A stretch of DNA of 64,000 nucleotides from VXNF01 sp965116465 (GTDB lineage Bacteria > Actinomycetota > Acidimicrobiia > Acidimicrobiales > CATQHL01): assembly GCA_965116465.1 (NCBI GenBank), contig OZ220687.1, positions 62,001 through 126,000 of the forward strand. The letters are read 5' to 3'. The number at the start of each line of letters is the position of its first letter. The stretch's first letter is position 1. This document shows, piece after piece, positions 1 through 8,876 of the stretch. The notes under the pieces were generated by a model. It searched no databases, had not been told where the DNA came from, and worked only from the letters and a program-made list of their open reading frames with translations. The position numbers were made by a program, and so were the translations under genes.

Positions 1-243
1 ATGCTGGCCTGGATGGACGCCGAAGCCCTCAGGCGCACGCTCGCCACGGGCAGGACCTGGTTCTGGAGCAGATCCCGCCAGGAGTACTGGTGCAAGGGCG
101 AGACCTCCGGCGACCGGCAGTTCGTCCGGGAGGCCTCCTATGACTGCGACGGGGACACGCTGCTCTTCAAGGTCGTCCAGGAGGGCCGCGGCGCCTGCCA
201 CACCGGCGAGCGCTCCTGCTTCTTCAGGTCCTTCGCCGGCTGA
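1..243 (+). CDS. hisI: phosphoribosyl-AMP cyclohydrolase, 5' truncated
   Basis: Cytosolic enzyme that opens the purine ring of phosphoribosyl-AMP in histidine biosynthesis. The visible 80 residues hold the family core: LAWMDAEALRRTL, the WSRSRQ..W.KGETSG stretch, the metal-binding YDCDGD motif and the C-terminal CHTGERSCFF. HisI proteins are usually 110-130 aa, so the Met at base 1 is an internal residue and the true start lies upstream of the window. The gene is followed after 6 nt by trpE, so histidine and tryptophan genes may share a transcript. Confidence 0.95.
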   Translation: MLAWMDAEALRRTLATGRTWFWSRSRQEYWCKGETSGDRQFVREASYDCDGDTLLFKVVQEGRGACHTGERSCFFRSFAG

Positions 244-249
244 GCGGCC

Positions 250-1773
250 GTGAACGCCCGGCCGAGTCGGCAGGAGTTCGGTCGCCTGGCGGCCGCGCAC
301 CGTGTGGTGCCCGTCTGGCGCGAGCTGCTGGCCGACCTCATCACACCGGTGGCGGCCTTTTCGCGCATCGCCGGCACCGAGCCCGGATTCCTGCTGGAGT
401 CGACCGAGCGCCAGAACCGCTGGAGCCGCTTCTCGTTCATGGGATGTCGCCCCCGCGCCCGGATCGTCGCCCGCGGCCGCCGGCTCACCATCACCGGTGA
501 CGACCTGGGGCCGGTCCCGACCGACGAGGGGGTCCTGGCGGCCCTCGATGTGATCCTCGACCGTTTCCGCTCGCCGGTCATCGAGGGGCTGCCGCCGCTG
601 CACTCCGGAGTGGTCGGCTATCTGGGCTACGACGTGGTGCGAGAGGTGGAGCGGCTGCCGAACCCGCCCGGCGACGACGTCGGGATGCCGGATGCGGTGC
701 TCGATGTCATCGGCCGGTTCGTGGCCTTCGATCACTGGCGCCAGCGCGTGATCCTCATCCAGAACGTGATCCTGCCGCCCGAACCCACCGGGCGGATGCT
801 GGACGACGCCTACGAGGAGGCGCTGGAATCGCTCGAGGAGTTGGCCCGCGCCGGTGCGCAACCCCAGCCCGAACCCCTGCTGGAGCCTCCGGGCGAGGAG
901 GACCCCCTGCCGGATATCTCCGCCCGCTTCACCCCCGAGGACTACTGCGCCGCGGTGCGCGCCGCCAAGGAGCACATCCTGGAGGGCGACATCTTCCAGG
1001 TGGTGCTGTCCGAGAGGTTCGATTTCGACCTCGAGGCCGACCCGTTCCAGCTCTACCGGGCGCTGCGCCAGATCAACCCCAGCCCGTACATGTACTTCCT
1101 CCGCCACCCCGAGGCGACCCTCGTCGGCAGCTCGCCCGAGCCGATGGTGCAGCTGCGCGACGGGCGGGTCACCTCCCGACCCATCGCCGGCACCCGGCCC
1201 CGGGGCGCCGACGAGCGCGAGGACCGGCGCCTCGCCGGCGAGCTCGCCGAACACCCCAAGGAGTTGGCCGAGCACCTCATGCTGCTGGACCTGGCACGCA
1301 ACGACGTGGGCCGGGTGGTGCGACCCGGCACGCTGCACACCGACGAAGTCATGACGCTGGAGTACTACAGCCACGTCATGCACCTCACCTCGCAGGTCTC
1401 CGGCGAGTTGGCAGCGGGGCACAGCCCCGTGGACGTGCTGCGCGCCACCCTTCCCGCCGGAACGGTCTCCGGCGCCCCCAAGGTGCGTGCCATGGAGATC
1501 ATCGACGGCCTCGAGCCCACCCGGCGCGGGCCCTACGCGGGCGTCGTGGGCTACCTCGACTTCTCGGGCAACCTCGACACGGCCATCACCATCCGCACCG
1601 TGGCGGTGCGCGACGGGCGCGCCCACCTGCAGGCCGGCGCGGGCATCGTGGCCGACAGCGTGCCGGAGGACGAGGAGCGGGAGTGCCGGGCCAAGGCACA
1701 GGCGCTGCTGGCGGCCGTCCACGCGGCGCGCACCATGACCCGCAACGCCGCGGCGTCTGCGGGGAACGCGTGA
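250..1773 (+). CDS. trpE: anthranilate synthase component I
   Basis: Converts chorismate plus ammonia (from a TrpG partner) to anthranilate, the first step of tryptophan synthesis. The 507-residue protein has the N-terminal LLES motif, associated in this family with tryptophan feedback binding, and the C-terminal chorismate-binding domain with GTVSGAPKVRAMEII and GPYAGVVGYLDFSG. Length is normal for TrpE. The GTG start at 250 lies 6 nt after hisI. The stop overlaps the GTG of the next gene (GTGA), suggesting translational coupling. No trpG is seen in the window. Confidence 0.96.
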   Translation: MNARPSRQEFGRLAAAHRVVPVWRELLADLITPVAAFSRIAGTEPGFLLESTERQNRWSRFSFMGCRPRARIVARGRRLTITGDDLGPVPTDEGVLAALDVILDRFRSPVIEGLPPLHSGVVGYLGYDVVREVERLPNPPGDDVGMPDAVLDVIGRFVAFDHWRQRVILIQNVILPPEPTGRMLDDAYEEALESLEELARAGAQPQPEPLLEPPGEEDPLPDISARFTPEDYCAAVRAAKEHILEGDIFQVVLSERFDFDLEADPFQLYRALRQINPSPYMYFLRHPEATLVGSSPEPMVQLRDGRVTSRPIAGTRPRGADEREDRRLAGELAEHPKELAEHLMLLDLARNDVGRVVRPGTLHTDEVMTLEYYSHVMHLTSQVSGELAAGHSPVDVLRATLPAGTVSGAPKVRAMEIIDGLEPTRRGPYAGVVGYLDFSGNLDTAITIRTVAVRDGRAHLQAGAGIVADSVPEDEERECRAKAQALLAAVHAARTMTRNAAASAGNA

Positions 1774-2705
1774 CCGCCTCCGAGCGCCTCCGCGCCGACT
1801 ACGAGGCGCTGCGCCACGGTGCCGGCGCGGTCACGACGGCCCGCGACGTGCTCGTGATCGCCGGGCCCGACGCCGCGAGTTTCCTGCAGGGCCAGTTCAG
1901 CCAGGACGTGGCGGCACTGGCGCCCGGTGAGGTGACCTCGTCGCTGCTGCTGCAGCCGGACGGGAAGCTGCACTGCCGGTTGCGGGTGAGCCGCCGGGAG
2001 GCGGAGAGTTTCGTGTGCGATCTGGCCGCCGGGCTGGGGGAGGGGGCGCGGGCCCGCCTGGAGCGCTTCAAACTGCGCGTCGCGGTCGATCTGCAGGTGC
2101 GCAGCCTCACGATGCTGTCGGTGCGGGGGACCGCGGCGCCGCCGGCCCCGCCGGCGGAGCCCGACCGCGGCGGGAGCGGCAACGGTGCAGCCCCTGTCGT
2201 GATCGCAGGCGTGAACTGGGGGAGTGTCGCCGGCTGGGACCTCGTGGCCGAGCGGGTGACGGTTCCGGACGGTGTCCGGCTCTGCGAGGCGGAGGCACTC
2301 GAGGCGGTGCGCATCGAGGCCGGCGTGCCGGCGGCGGGACGGGAGCTGACCGAGGGCCTGATCCCCGCCGAGGCGGGCGTCGTGGCCGAGACGGTGAGCT
2401 TCACCAAGGGCTGCTTCGTGGGCCAGGAACTGGTCGCCAGAATCGACAGCCGCGGGGGCAACACCCCGCGGCGGCTGCGCGGCGCCGTCCTCACCGATGC
2501 CGTGCCGCCGCCCGCCGGTTCCGAACTGACCGACGCCGCCGGCTCGACCGTCGGCTGGATCACCAGCAGCGCCTTCTCGCCCGGCCTCGGGGTGGCGATC
2601 GCCCTGGCGTACGTCCACCGTCGCGTCGAGCCGCCGGCCGCGGCGCGCCTCGGCGGCGACGACGGCCGGGCCTGCGAGATCAGGCCGCTGCCGCTGGTGC
2701 CGTGA
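1770..2705 (+). CDS. ygfZ: YgfZ/GcvT-like folate-binding protein
   Basis: A 311-residue protein of the YgfZ (IbaG/CAF17-like) branch of the aminomethyltransferase fold, linked in other bacteria to tetrahydrofolate-dependent iron-sulfur cluster maintenance. The signature KGCFVGQELVARID near residue 215 is the YgfZ K-G-C-[FY]-x-G-Q-E motif, and the N-terminus carries the family's FLQGQFSQDV. I place the start at GTG 1770, overlapping the trpE stop; an open frame exists upstream but is inside trpE. Its position inside a trp operon is unusual, and a role in tryptophan synthesis is not implied by the family. Confidence 0.85.
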   Translation: MTASERLRADYEALRHGAGAVTTARDVLVIAGPDAASFLQGQFSQDVAALAPGEVTSSLLLQPDGKLHCRLRVSRREAESFVCDLAAGLGEGARARLERFKLRVAVDLQVRSLTMLSVRGTAAPPAPPAEPDRGGSGNGAAPVVIAGVNWGSVAGWDLVAERVTVPDGVRLCEAEALEAVRIEAGVPAAGRELTEGLIPAEAGVVAETVSFTKGCFVGQELVARIDSRGGNTPRRLRGAVLTDAVPPPAGSELTDAAGSTVGWITSSAFSPGLGVAIALAYVHRRVEPPAAARLGGDDGRACEIRPLPLVP

Positions 2706-2753
2706 GGGGGGACCGGGGCGGCACCGAGCCGCTTCGCCGCAGGCGCGCCCTGA

Positions 2754-2776
2754 CGCTTCGGATGGTCGTCGAAGCG
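2754..2776 (+). other. short inverted repeat between ygfZ and trpF
   Basis: A 7-bp perfect stem (2754-2760 with 2770-2776, CGCTTCG/CGAAGCG) closes a 9-nt loop in the 98-nt ygfZ-trpF gap. There is no T-run after it, so it is not a textbook terminator. It sits just upstream of the putative trpF promoter. Confidence 0.3.
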
Positions 2777-2791
2777 GCCACGGTCGGCCGG

Positions 2792-2797
2792 TAGGGT
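2792..2797 (+). promoter_or_regulatory. -10 box of trpF (leaderless)
   Basis: TAGGGT lies 6 nt before the trpF GTG start with no Shine-Dalgarno sequence, the spacing expected for a leaderless transcript. It would give trpFBA a promoter independent of trpE. Confidence 0.5.
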
Positions 2798-2803
2798 CGC
2801 GGC

Positions 2804-3466
2804 GTGTTCGTCAAGATCTGCGGCATCACCAGCGAGGAGGACGGGCTGCTGGCCGTCGCCATGGGTGCCGACGCGGTGGGCTTCCTCTTCGCCCCGTCCC
2901 CCCGGCGGATCTCACCCTCGCTGGCCCGGGACATCGCCCGCCGGTTGCCGCCGGAGATCCTCACCGTCGGCGTCTTCCGCAACGAGGACCCGCGCAACGT
3001 GGTGCGCATCGCCAACCAGGCCCGCCTGGGCGCGGTGCAACTGCACGGCCGCGAGTCGCCGGAGGAGACCATGCGGGTGCGCCAGCAGGTGGGAAGGGTC
3101 ATCAAGGCGTTTCCCGCCGGCTCGGAGGAGCTGGAGAAGGCCAGGTCCTACGGGGCCGACATCGTCCTCGTGGACGCCGATCAGCCGGGCTCGGGGAAGG
3201 TCTTCGACTGGGCCCTGGCGGAACGGGCGGCCGGTTCACTCCCGGTGATGCTGGCAGGCGGCCTGACGCCGGAGAACGTGGCCGCGGCCATCAGCAAGAC
3301 ACGCCCCTGGGGGGTCGACGTGTCGACGGGCGTCGAGTCCGCTCCGGGCCGGAAGGACCCGCGCCTGGTGCGGGAGTTCGTCAGCGCGGCGCGTCTGGCC
3401 GCCGCGGACCTGCCGGCCCCGGAGCCGAACTCGGGCGCGCTCTACGACTGGCAATCCGAATTCTGA
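2804..3466 (+). CDS. trpF: phosphoribosylanthranilate isomerase
   Basis: Catalyses the Amadori rearrangement of phosphoribosylanthranilate in tryptophan synthesis. The 220-residue TIM barrel starts with VKICGIT, which carries the catalytic Cys, and has the family phosphate-binding segments LAGGLTPENV and GVDVSTGVES, the latter with the catalytic Asp. The GTG start fits a TAGGGT box 6 nt upstream. The C-terminal ALYDWQSEF tail is a little longer than average. Transcribed with trpB after a 34-nt gap. Confidence 0.95.
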   Translation: MFVKICGITSEEDGLLAVAMGADAVGFLFAPSPRRISPSLARDIARRLPPEILTVGVFRNEDPRNVVRIANQARLGAVQLHGRESPEETMRVRQQVGRVIKAFPAGSEELEKARSYGADIVLVDADQPGSGKVFDWALAERAAGSLPVMLAGGLTPENVAAAISKTRPWGVDVSTGVESAPGRKDPRLVREFVSAARLAAADLPAPEPNSGALYDWQSEF

Positions 3467-3500
3467 CCACGGCTGCGGGCGATCCGACAGGGGTGTTGTC

Positions 3501-4598
3501 ATGAGCATGATCGAACCGTCGCCTGAGGGGCGCTTCGGCGACTTCGGGGGGTGCTACGTCCCCGAGACCCTGGTGCCGGCCTGCCAGGAACTCGACCGGG
3601 CGTTCCGCGCCGCCTGGGCCGACGGGGCGTTCCGCCGGCGGCTCGACGACCTGCTGCGCGACTACGCCGGCCGGCCCTCGCCATTGACGGACTGCCCCCG
3701 CCTCTCGGCCGAACTGGGGCTGCGCATCCTGTGTAAGCGGGAGGACCTCAACCACACGGGCTCCCACAAGATCAACAACGTGCTGGGGCAGGCGCTGCTG
3801 GCCGAGCGCATGGGCAAGACGCGCCTCGTGGCCGAGACGGGTGCCGGCCAGCACGGGGTCGCCACGGCCACGGCCGCGGCGTTGCTGGGCATGGAGTGCA
3901 CGGTGTACATGGGCGAGGTGGACGTGGCCCGCCAGGAGCTGAACGTCTTCCGCATGCGCCTCCTGGGCGCCGAGGTCCACGCCGTCACCACGGGCAGCCG
4001 AACCCTCAAGGACGCCATCAACGAGGCCTTGCGCGACTGGGTGGCGACGGTGGAACGGACCCACTACTGCCTCGGTTCGGTGATGGGCCCGCACCCGTAT
4101 CCCTGGATGGTGCGCGAGTTCCACCGGGTCATCGGCAGCGAGGCCCGCGCGCAGTGCGCCGAGCTGCTCGGAGGCGATCCCGACGTGGTGGTGGCGTGCG
4201 TGGGCGGTGGCTCCAACGCGGCCGGAATCTTCAGCGGGTTCGCCGACGGCGCTGTTGAGTTGGTGGGGGTGGAGCCCGCCGGGGGAGCGGCGGTGGGGCG
4301 CGGCACGCCGGGCGTGGTGCACGGGTCGCTGTCGTACCTCATGCAGGACGAGTTCGGCCAGGTCCTGGAGGCCGAGTCGATCTCCGCCGGCCTGGACTAC
4401 CCGGGCGTGGGTCCCGAGCACGCCCACCTGGCCCGAATCGGCCGGGCCCGCTACGAGAACGTCACCGACGACGAGGTGCTGGCGGCGTTCGAACTGCTGT
4501 CGCGCACCGAGGGGATCATTCCCGCCCTCGAGCCGGCCCATGGCCTCGCCTGGATCAGCCGGGAGCGGCGGGCGCTGGCGGGCGGACGGTCCTGCTGA
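3501..4598 (+). CDS. trpB: tryptophan synthase beta chain, apparent 3' frameshift
   Basis: PLP enzyme that condenses indole (from TrpA) with serine. Visible motifs are GRPSPLT, the PLP-lysine segment HTGSHKINN, ETGAGQHGVATA and the phosphate-binding CVGGGSNAAG. The frame stops at 4598 after LAGGRSC, losing the conserved C-terminus. In the -1 frame, from about 4577 to 4654, the sequence reads GGRTVLLNLSGRGDKD, which is the canonical TrpB ending with the Ser-containing SGRGDKD motif, and its stop overlaps the trpA GTG (GTGA). The intact protein would be about 384 aa. The shift lies in a G-rich tract (4566-4586) and may be a mutation, a sequencing error or, less likely, programmed frameshifting. 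Confidence 0.93.
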   Translation: MSMIEPSPEGRFGDFGGCYVPETLVPACQELDRAFRAAWADGAFRRRLDDLLRDYAGRPSPLTDCPRLSAELGLRILCKREDLNHTGSHKINNVLGQALLAERMGKTRLVAETGAGQHGVATATAAALLGMECTVYMGEVDVARQELNVFRMRLLGAEVHAVTTGSRTLKDAINEALRDWVATVERTHYCLGSVMGPHPYPWMVREFHRVIGSEARAQCAELLGGDPDVVVACVGGGSNAAGIFSGFADGAVELVGVEPAGGAAVGRGTPGVVHGSLSYLMQDEFGQVLEAESISAGLDYPGVGPEHAHLARIGRARYENVTDDEVLAAFELLSRTEGIIPALEPAHGLAWISRERRALAGGRSC

Positions 4599-4650
4599 AC
4601 CTGTCGGGAAGGGGTGACAAGGACGTCGACCTGGTCATGGGGCTGCAAGG

Positions 4651-5448
4651 GTGAGCAGGGCAGGGCCCGGCCGCCTGGAGGCCTCCCTGCGCGCGGCGCG
4701 CGAGGCGGGACGCAAGTGCCTCGTGCCGTACATCACGGGCGGGCTGGAGGGCTGGGAGGAGGCCGTCGAGGCCGCCGCGGCGGCGGGGGCCGACGCCATC
4801 GAGATCGGCATTCCCTTCTCGGACCCGGTGATGGACGGTCCCACGATCCAGGAGGCGGGGGACCGGGCGCTGGCGACCGGTGCCACGCCGGCGGGCCTGC
4901 TCTCCACTGCGGCCGGTCTGGACGTGGGGGTGCCCCTCGTCGTGATGACCTACTACAACATCGCCCACCATATGGGCCACGAGCGGTTCGCCCGGTCGCT
5001 GGCCTCCTCGGGCATCTCCGGGGCGATCCTGGCCGACCTGCCGCTGGAGGAGAGTGGCCCCTGGACCGCGGCGGCCGACGAGGCCGGCGTCGAGACCGTG
5101 CTCCTGGCCGCCCCGACGGCCTCCGCCGAGCGGTTGGAGGCCATCTGCGACCGTGCCCGGGGCTTCGTCTATGCCGTCGGCCTGCTGGGCGTGACCGGTG
5201 AGCGCGCCGCCCTGGCGGCCAGCGCGGTCGTCATCGCCCGCCGGCTCAAGGCGATCACCGACATTCCGGTGCTGGTCGGTGTGGGGGTGTCGACGCCCGC
5301 CCAGGCCATCGAGGCGACGTCCGTCGCCGACGGCGTGGTCGTAGGCTCGGCGATCGTGCGGCGGTTGATGGATGCCGACGGGCCCGAGTCCGTGGGGACG
5401 TTCGTGGCTGAGATGCGCCGTGCCCTGGATCGGTCCGTGAGCGCTTGA
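4651..5448 (+). CDS. trpA: tryptophan synthase alpha chain
   Basis: Cleaves indole-3-glycerol phosphate and channels indole to TrpB. The 265-residue TIM barrel has PYITGG, the EIGIPFSDPVMDGPTIQ signature with the catalytic Glu, the catalytic Asp in ILADLPLEE, and the phosphate-binding VGVGVSTPAQA and DGVVVGSAIV segments. The GTG start overlaps the restored trpB stop, typical of a coupled trpB-trpA pair. The 3' end overlaps the TTG of the next gene by 4 bases. Confidence 0.96.
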   Translation: MSRAGPGRLEASLRAAREAGRKCLVPYITGGLEGWEEAVEAAAAAGADAIEIGIPFSDPVMDGPTIQEAGDRALATGATPAGLLSTAAGLDVGVPLVVMTYYNIAHHMGHERFARSLASSGISGAILADLPLEESGPWTAAADEAGVETVLLAAPTASAERLEAICDRARGFVYAVGLLGVTGERAALAASAVVIARRLKAITDIPVLVGVGVSTPAQAIEATSVADGVVVGSAIVRRLMDADGPESVGTFVAEMRRALDRSVSA

Positions 5449-6803
5449 ACCAGCACCCGGCCGCGCCAGTAACCGCCGGGCGCCTCTGCGGCGTAGTGGT
5501 GGCGCTGCTGCTGGTCGCGGTGGGCTGCGGCACGAGCGAGGACACTTCGACCCCCACCGGGGCCCCGGCGCCGCCGGAGCCACCCGCATCCGGCGACGGT
5601 CCCGAGACTCCCGGCGACACTCCCGCAGCGGCGCTCACCACGACGGCCCTGGTCATCCCCGAGGCGCCCGAGACCGACGTACCGCCGCCGAACGCCGACG
5701 GCGGGATCCCGCCCGGTCGAGCCCCGCTGGCGGACAGCAGCGGGCGGGAAGCGGTGCCGTCGGCGCTGGCCGACCGCTTCTGGCCGGGTTTCGCCACCCT
5801 CATCCCGCCCGATCAGATCCGCTCCGGCGGGCCCCCTCCCGACGGCATTCCCGCCCTCGACGAGCCGGTCCTGGCGCCCACGGGAGAGATCGACTTCCTG
5901 GCCGACAGCGAGGCCGTGCTGGCCCTCGAGATCAACGGCGACGCCCGCGCCTACCCGCTGCAGATCATGACCTGGCACGAACTGGTCAACGACACCGTCG
6001 GCGGCGTGCCGGTCACGATCTCCTACTGCCCGCTCTGCAACTCCTCGGTGGCGTATGACCGCAACGCCGCCGGGCGCGTCCTGGACTTCGGCACGTCCGG
6101 GATGCTGTACCAGTCCTCGATGGTCATGTACGACCGCCAGACCCAGTCGCTGTGGACCCACTTCGACGGCCTCGCCGTGATCGGGGAGCTGATCGGCACC
6201 CAGCTGGACTTCTGGCCCATGGCCATCGTGTCGTGGGCGGCGTGGCGCGACGCCCACCCCGACGGCCTGGTCCTCACGCAGGAGACCGGCTATGCCCGCT
6301 CGTACGGCCGCAACCCCTACGTGGGCTACGAGACCAGCGAGCGGCTGCTGACCCCCGCTTTCCAGTCCACCGACATCGACGAGCGCCTGCCCGCCAAGGA
6401 GCGGGTGGTGGGGATCCGCGGCGCCGGCGACGCCGTGGCCGTCCGGCACGCGCACCTGCAGGACACCGGCGTCGTGGAGGTGGAGCTGGCGGGCGTGCCG
6501 CTGGTCGTCTGGAACCTGCCCGGCGCAAGCTCGGCCATCGACGCGCCCGAGCTTGCCAACGGGATCGATGTGGGCTCCAGCGGCGTCTTCGAACGGACTC
6601 TTGATGGGCGCCTGTTGAGCTTTGCTCGCAACGGCGACGGGTTCCGCGACAACGAGACCGGCTCGACATGGAACCTCTTCGGCGAGGCGACCGCCGGCGA
6701 GTTGGCCGGCAGCCGCCTTCAGGCCCGCGAGTTCGTGGACACCTTCTGGTTCGCCTGGGGCACCTTCGAGCCCACCAGCAGCATCGTCCCGCCGCTCGGC
6801 TAG
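5445..6803 (+). CDS. DUF3179 domain lipoprotein
   Basis: A 452-residue secreted protein. A hydrophobic signal segment ends in AVGC, so Cys28 is the likely lipidated residue, followed by a Pro/Thr/Asp-rich linker to about residue 85. The rest matches DUF3179: INGDARAYPLQIMTWHELVND, VTISYCPLCNSSVAYDR with a CPLC pair, LYQSSMVMYDRQTQSLW and SYGRNPY. DUF3179 has no proven function; the Cys pair suggests metal or redox chemistry (inference). The TTG start overlaps the trpA stop. Its stop shares the palindrome CTAG with the convergent gene on the other strand. Confidence 0.88.
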   Translation: MNQHPAAPVTAGRLCGVVVALLLVAVGCGTSEDTSTPTGAPAPPEPPASGDGPETPGDTPAAALTTTALVIPEAPETDVPPPNADGGIPPGRAPLADSSGREAVPSALADRFWPGFATLIPPDQIRSGGPPPDGIPALDEPVLAPTGEIDFLADSEAVLALEINGDARAYPLQIMTWHELVNDTVGGVPVTISYCPLCNSSVAYDRNAAGRVLDFGTSGMLYQSSMVMYDRQTQSLWTHFDGLAVIGELIGTQLDFWPMAIVSWAAWRDAHPDGLVLTQETGYARSYGRNPYVGYETSERLLTPAFQSTDIDERLPAKERVVGIRGAGDAVAVRHAHLQDTGVVEVELAGVPLVVWNLPGASSAIDAPELANGIDVGSSGVFERTLDGRLLSFARNGDGFRDNETGSTWNLFGEATAGELAGSRLQAREFVDTFWFAWGTFEPTSSIVPPLG

Positions 6804-8716
6804 CCCGTCGGGACCTCCATCGGGGGCGTCTCCTCCACCAGGTCGGTGCGGTACAGGTAGCGGATGTCCCAGACCCCGAAGAGGGTCGGCGTGGTGTTGC
6901 CGAAGACGTTGCGCACCGCGGTGAGGCGCTCGGGCACTGTCGTGTAGACGAGCGGCACGTTCTCGGCCACGATCTCCTGGACGCGGTGGTATTGGGCCAC
7001 GCGCTCGGCATGGTCGAGTTCCTGGCTCGCGCTGACGAACAGGGCGTCGATCTCGGCCTCCCAGTCCGTGGCGGGAGAGTCCTGGCCGGGGTGCCAGAGG
7101 TGCAGGTTGCCGCTGCTGTGCCAGAGGTTGGTGCTGTCGTGCGGCTCCGATCCGCCGGTGAAGCCGATCACCATGGTCTGCCAGTCGTAGGTGGCGGTGA
7201 GCTGGGTGACCAGATCGCCGAACTCGATCGCCTGGTAGTCCACCGCCAGCCCGATGGCCTCCATCCCCTGCTGGATCAGCTCGGTGGTCGTCTGGCGCAC
7301 GGTGTTGCCGGTGTTGGTCACGAGCGTGAACTCGATGGGGTTGCCGGCGGCGTCCTCGCGCACGCCGTCGCCGTCGCTGTCGGTCCAGCCGAGTTCGTCG
7401 AGGATCTCATTGGCCCGCGCCGGGTCGTACTCGTAGCGCCGCACGTCGGGGTTGTGGAAGTCGCCGGCCGCGGGGCTGATGGAGGACCACTGGGGGTAGC
7501 CCTGGCCGTGTTGCACTTCATCGATGAGGGTGTCCTTGTCGATGCTGTGGGCCACGGCCCGGCGGAACTGCGTGTTGCTGAACCACTCCAGCTTGACGGG
7601 ATCCACGAACGGCTCGCCGGTCTCGGGATCGCTGCCGGGGTTCATGTTGAAGGCGAGGAAGGTCGTCCCGAAGGCCGGACCTCTGCGGTGGATCGTGAAG
7701 TTGCGATCCTCCTGCAGCGGCACGAGTTCGGCGTACTCCGCGCCGAGGACGCCGAGGATGTCGGAGGAGCCGTCCAGGAAGGCGGCGAGTTCCGCCTCCA
7801 GGTCGCCGACGATGACGCGGGTGATCTCATCCAGGTACGGCAGCCGGTTGCCCGCCGCGTCGGTCATCCAGTAGTCCGGGTTGCGTCGCAGGACCAGTCG
7901 CTCCCCGGGTTCGTAGCTCGCGATCGTGAACGGTCCGGTGCCGATGATCTCGGCCGGGTCGGTCCCGATGTCCCAGGTCGAGACGAACGTGCCGTCGTCG
8001 ACGTGCGGTGCGAGCAGGTGCTCGGGGTAGATCGAGGTGCCCATCGAGCGCAGGAACGGCGCGAACGGCACCGGCAGGGTGATCTGCACGGTGTGGTCGT
8101 CCCGCGCGGTGACGGTCATCCGGTCCGTCTGCCAGGTGCCGTCGTCGTCCAGGTAGCGGAACTCGAGACTGTCGCGGGCGGACGCCGGGATGTCGTCGTT
8201 GTAGATGATCCGGTTGAAGGTGAAGTCCACGTCGTGGGCGGTGAACGGCTCACCGTCGTGCCACGTGACGTCCCTACGGAGATGGAACGTCCAGGTGAGG
8301 CCGTCCTCGGAGCGCTCCCAGGACTCGGCCAGTGCCGGCTCGATCTCGTCGGTCAGCCACGAGGTCTGGGTCAGCCCCTCGAAGAGGTGGCCCAGAACGT
8401 TCGAGGAGCCGGAGTCGTTCGAGACCGCCAGGTTGAAGGTCAGCGGCTCGGAGATCGTCACGATCGTGAGGCTGCCACCGTGGCTGCCGATGGTGTAGCC
8501 GAACTCCTCGGCGTTGCGCCGGAGCTCGGCGACGAGGGATTCCAAGTCCCCGGTCGCATCGGTTCCTTCCGGGGCGCCCGACATCTCGGTCCCGGCTTCG
8601 GGAGGATCCTCCGTCGCAACCCCGGGGGAGGCGGCGGCCAGGAGAGCGAGCATTGCGGCCAGGAGTGGAATGAAGAACCGGACACGTGTCCTGCGCGATA
8701 TGGAGCCTTCTGACAT
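6800..8716 (-). CDS. ABC transporter substrate-binding protein, family 5
   Basis: Extracytoplasmic solute receptor of the dipeptide/oligopeptide/nickel class (SBP_bac_5). I start it at ATG 8716, after an AGG-containing RBS, giving 638 aa with an N-terminal signal (basic SRRTRVR then FFIPLLAAMLALLAA). Family features are ALAESWERSEDGLTWTFHLR, WHDGEPFTAHDVDFTFNR, GTGPFTIASYEPGERLVLRRNPDYW, FNMNPG and RRAVAHSIDKDTLI. No permease or ATPase genes lie next to it, so it either serves a distant transporter or is an orphan receptor; the ligand cannot be told from sequence. Confidence 0.9.
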   Translation of the reverse strand: MSEGSISRRTRVRFFIPLLAAMLALLAAASPGVATEDPPEAGTEMSGAPEGTDATGDLESLVAELRRNAEEFGYTIGSHGGSLTIVTISEPLTFNLAVSNDSGSSNVLGHLFEGLTQTSWLTDEIEPALAESWERSEDGLTWTFHLRRDVTWHDGEPFTAHDVDFTFNRIIYNDDIPASARDSLEFRYLDDDGTWQTDRMTVTARDDHTVQITLPVPFAPFLRSMGTSIYPEHLLAPHVDDGTFVSTWDIGTDPAEIIGTGPFTIASYEPGERLVLRRNPDYWMTDAAGNRLPYLDEITRVIVGDLEAELAAFLDGSSDILGVLGAEYAELVPLQEDRNFTIHRRGPAFGTTFLAFNMNPGSDPETGEPFVDPVKLEWFSNTQFRRAVAHSIDKDTLIDEVQHGQGYPQWSSISPAAGDFHNPDVRRYEYDPARANEILDELGWTDSDGDGVREDAAGNPIEFTLVTNTGNTVRQTTTELIQQGMEAIGLAVDYQAIEFGDLVTQLTATYDWQTMVIGFTGGSEPHDSTNLWHSSGNLHLWHPGQDSPATDWEAEIDALFVSASQELDHAERVAQYHRVQEIVAENVPLVYTTVPERLTAVRNVFGNTTPTLFGVWDIRYLYRTDLVEETPPMEVPTG

Positions 8717-8834
8717 CGACCTGCACACCTTTCGACCGTTTCCGCATCGGCGGGGAGGTTGGAAATGGTATCCGGAGTTTGTCGATGGGATCACCCGCAA
8801 CCGACTCGTGGAGCAGATCCGCAGGCGATGCGCT

Positions 8835-8840
8835 TAGGAT
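8835..8840 (+). promoter_or_regulatory. putative -10 box of peroxiredoxin gene
   Basis: TAGGAT lies 36 nt before the ATG of the peroxiredoxin gene, leaving a short leader that contains a GAGGAA ribosome-binding site. Confidence 0.35.
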
Positions 8841-8876
8841 CGCGCCGCCAGCAGGTGCACCAGCGAGGAACCAGCC

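Noticed and set aside
2701..2803. Terminator or attenuator between ygfZ and trpF
   Set aside because: The 7-bp hairpin is not followed by a T-run and no leader peptide with Trp codons is present.
6668..8713. 681-codon plus-strand frame opposite the solute-binding protein gene
   Set aside because: Val/Gly/His-rich shadow frame; the minus strand carries clear SBP_bac_5 motifs and a signal peptide.
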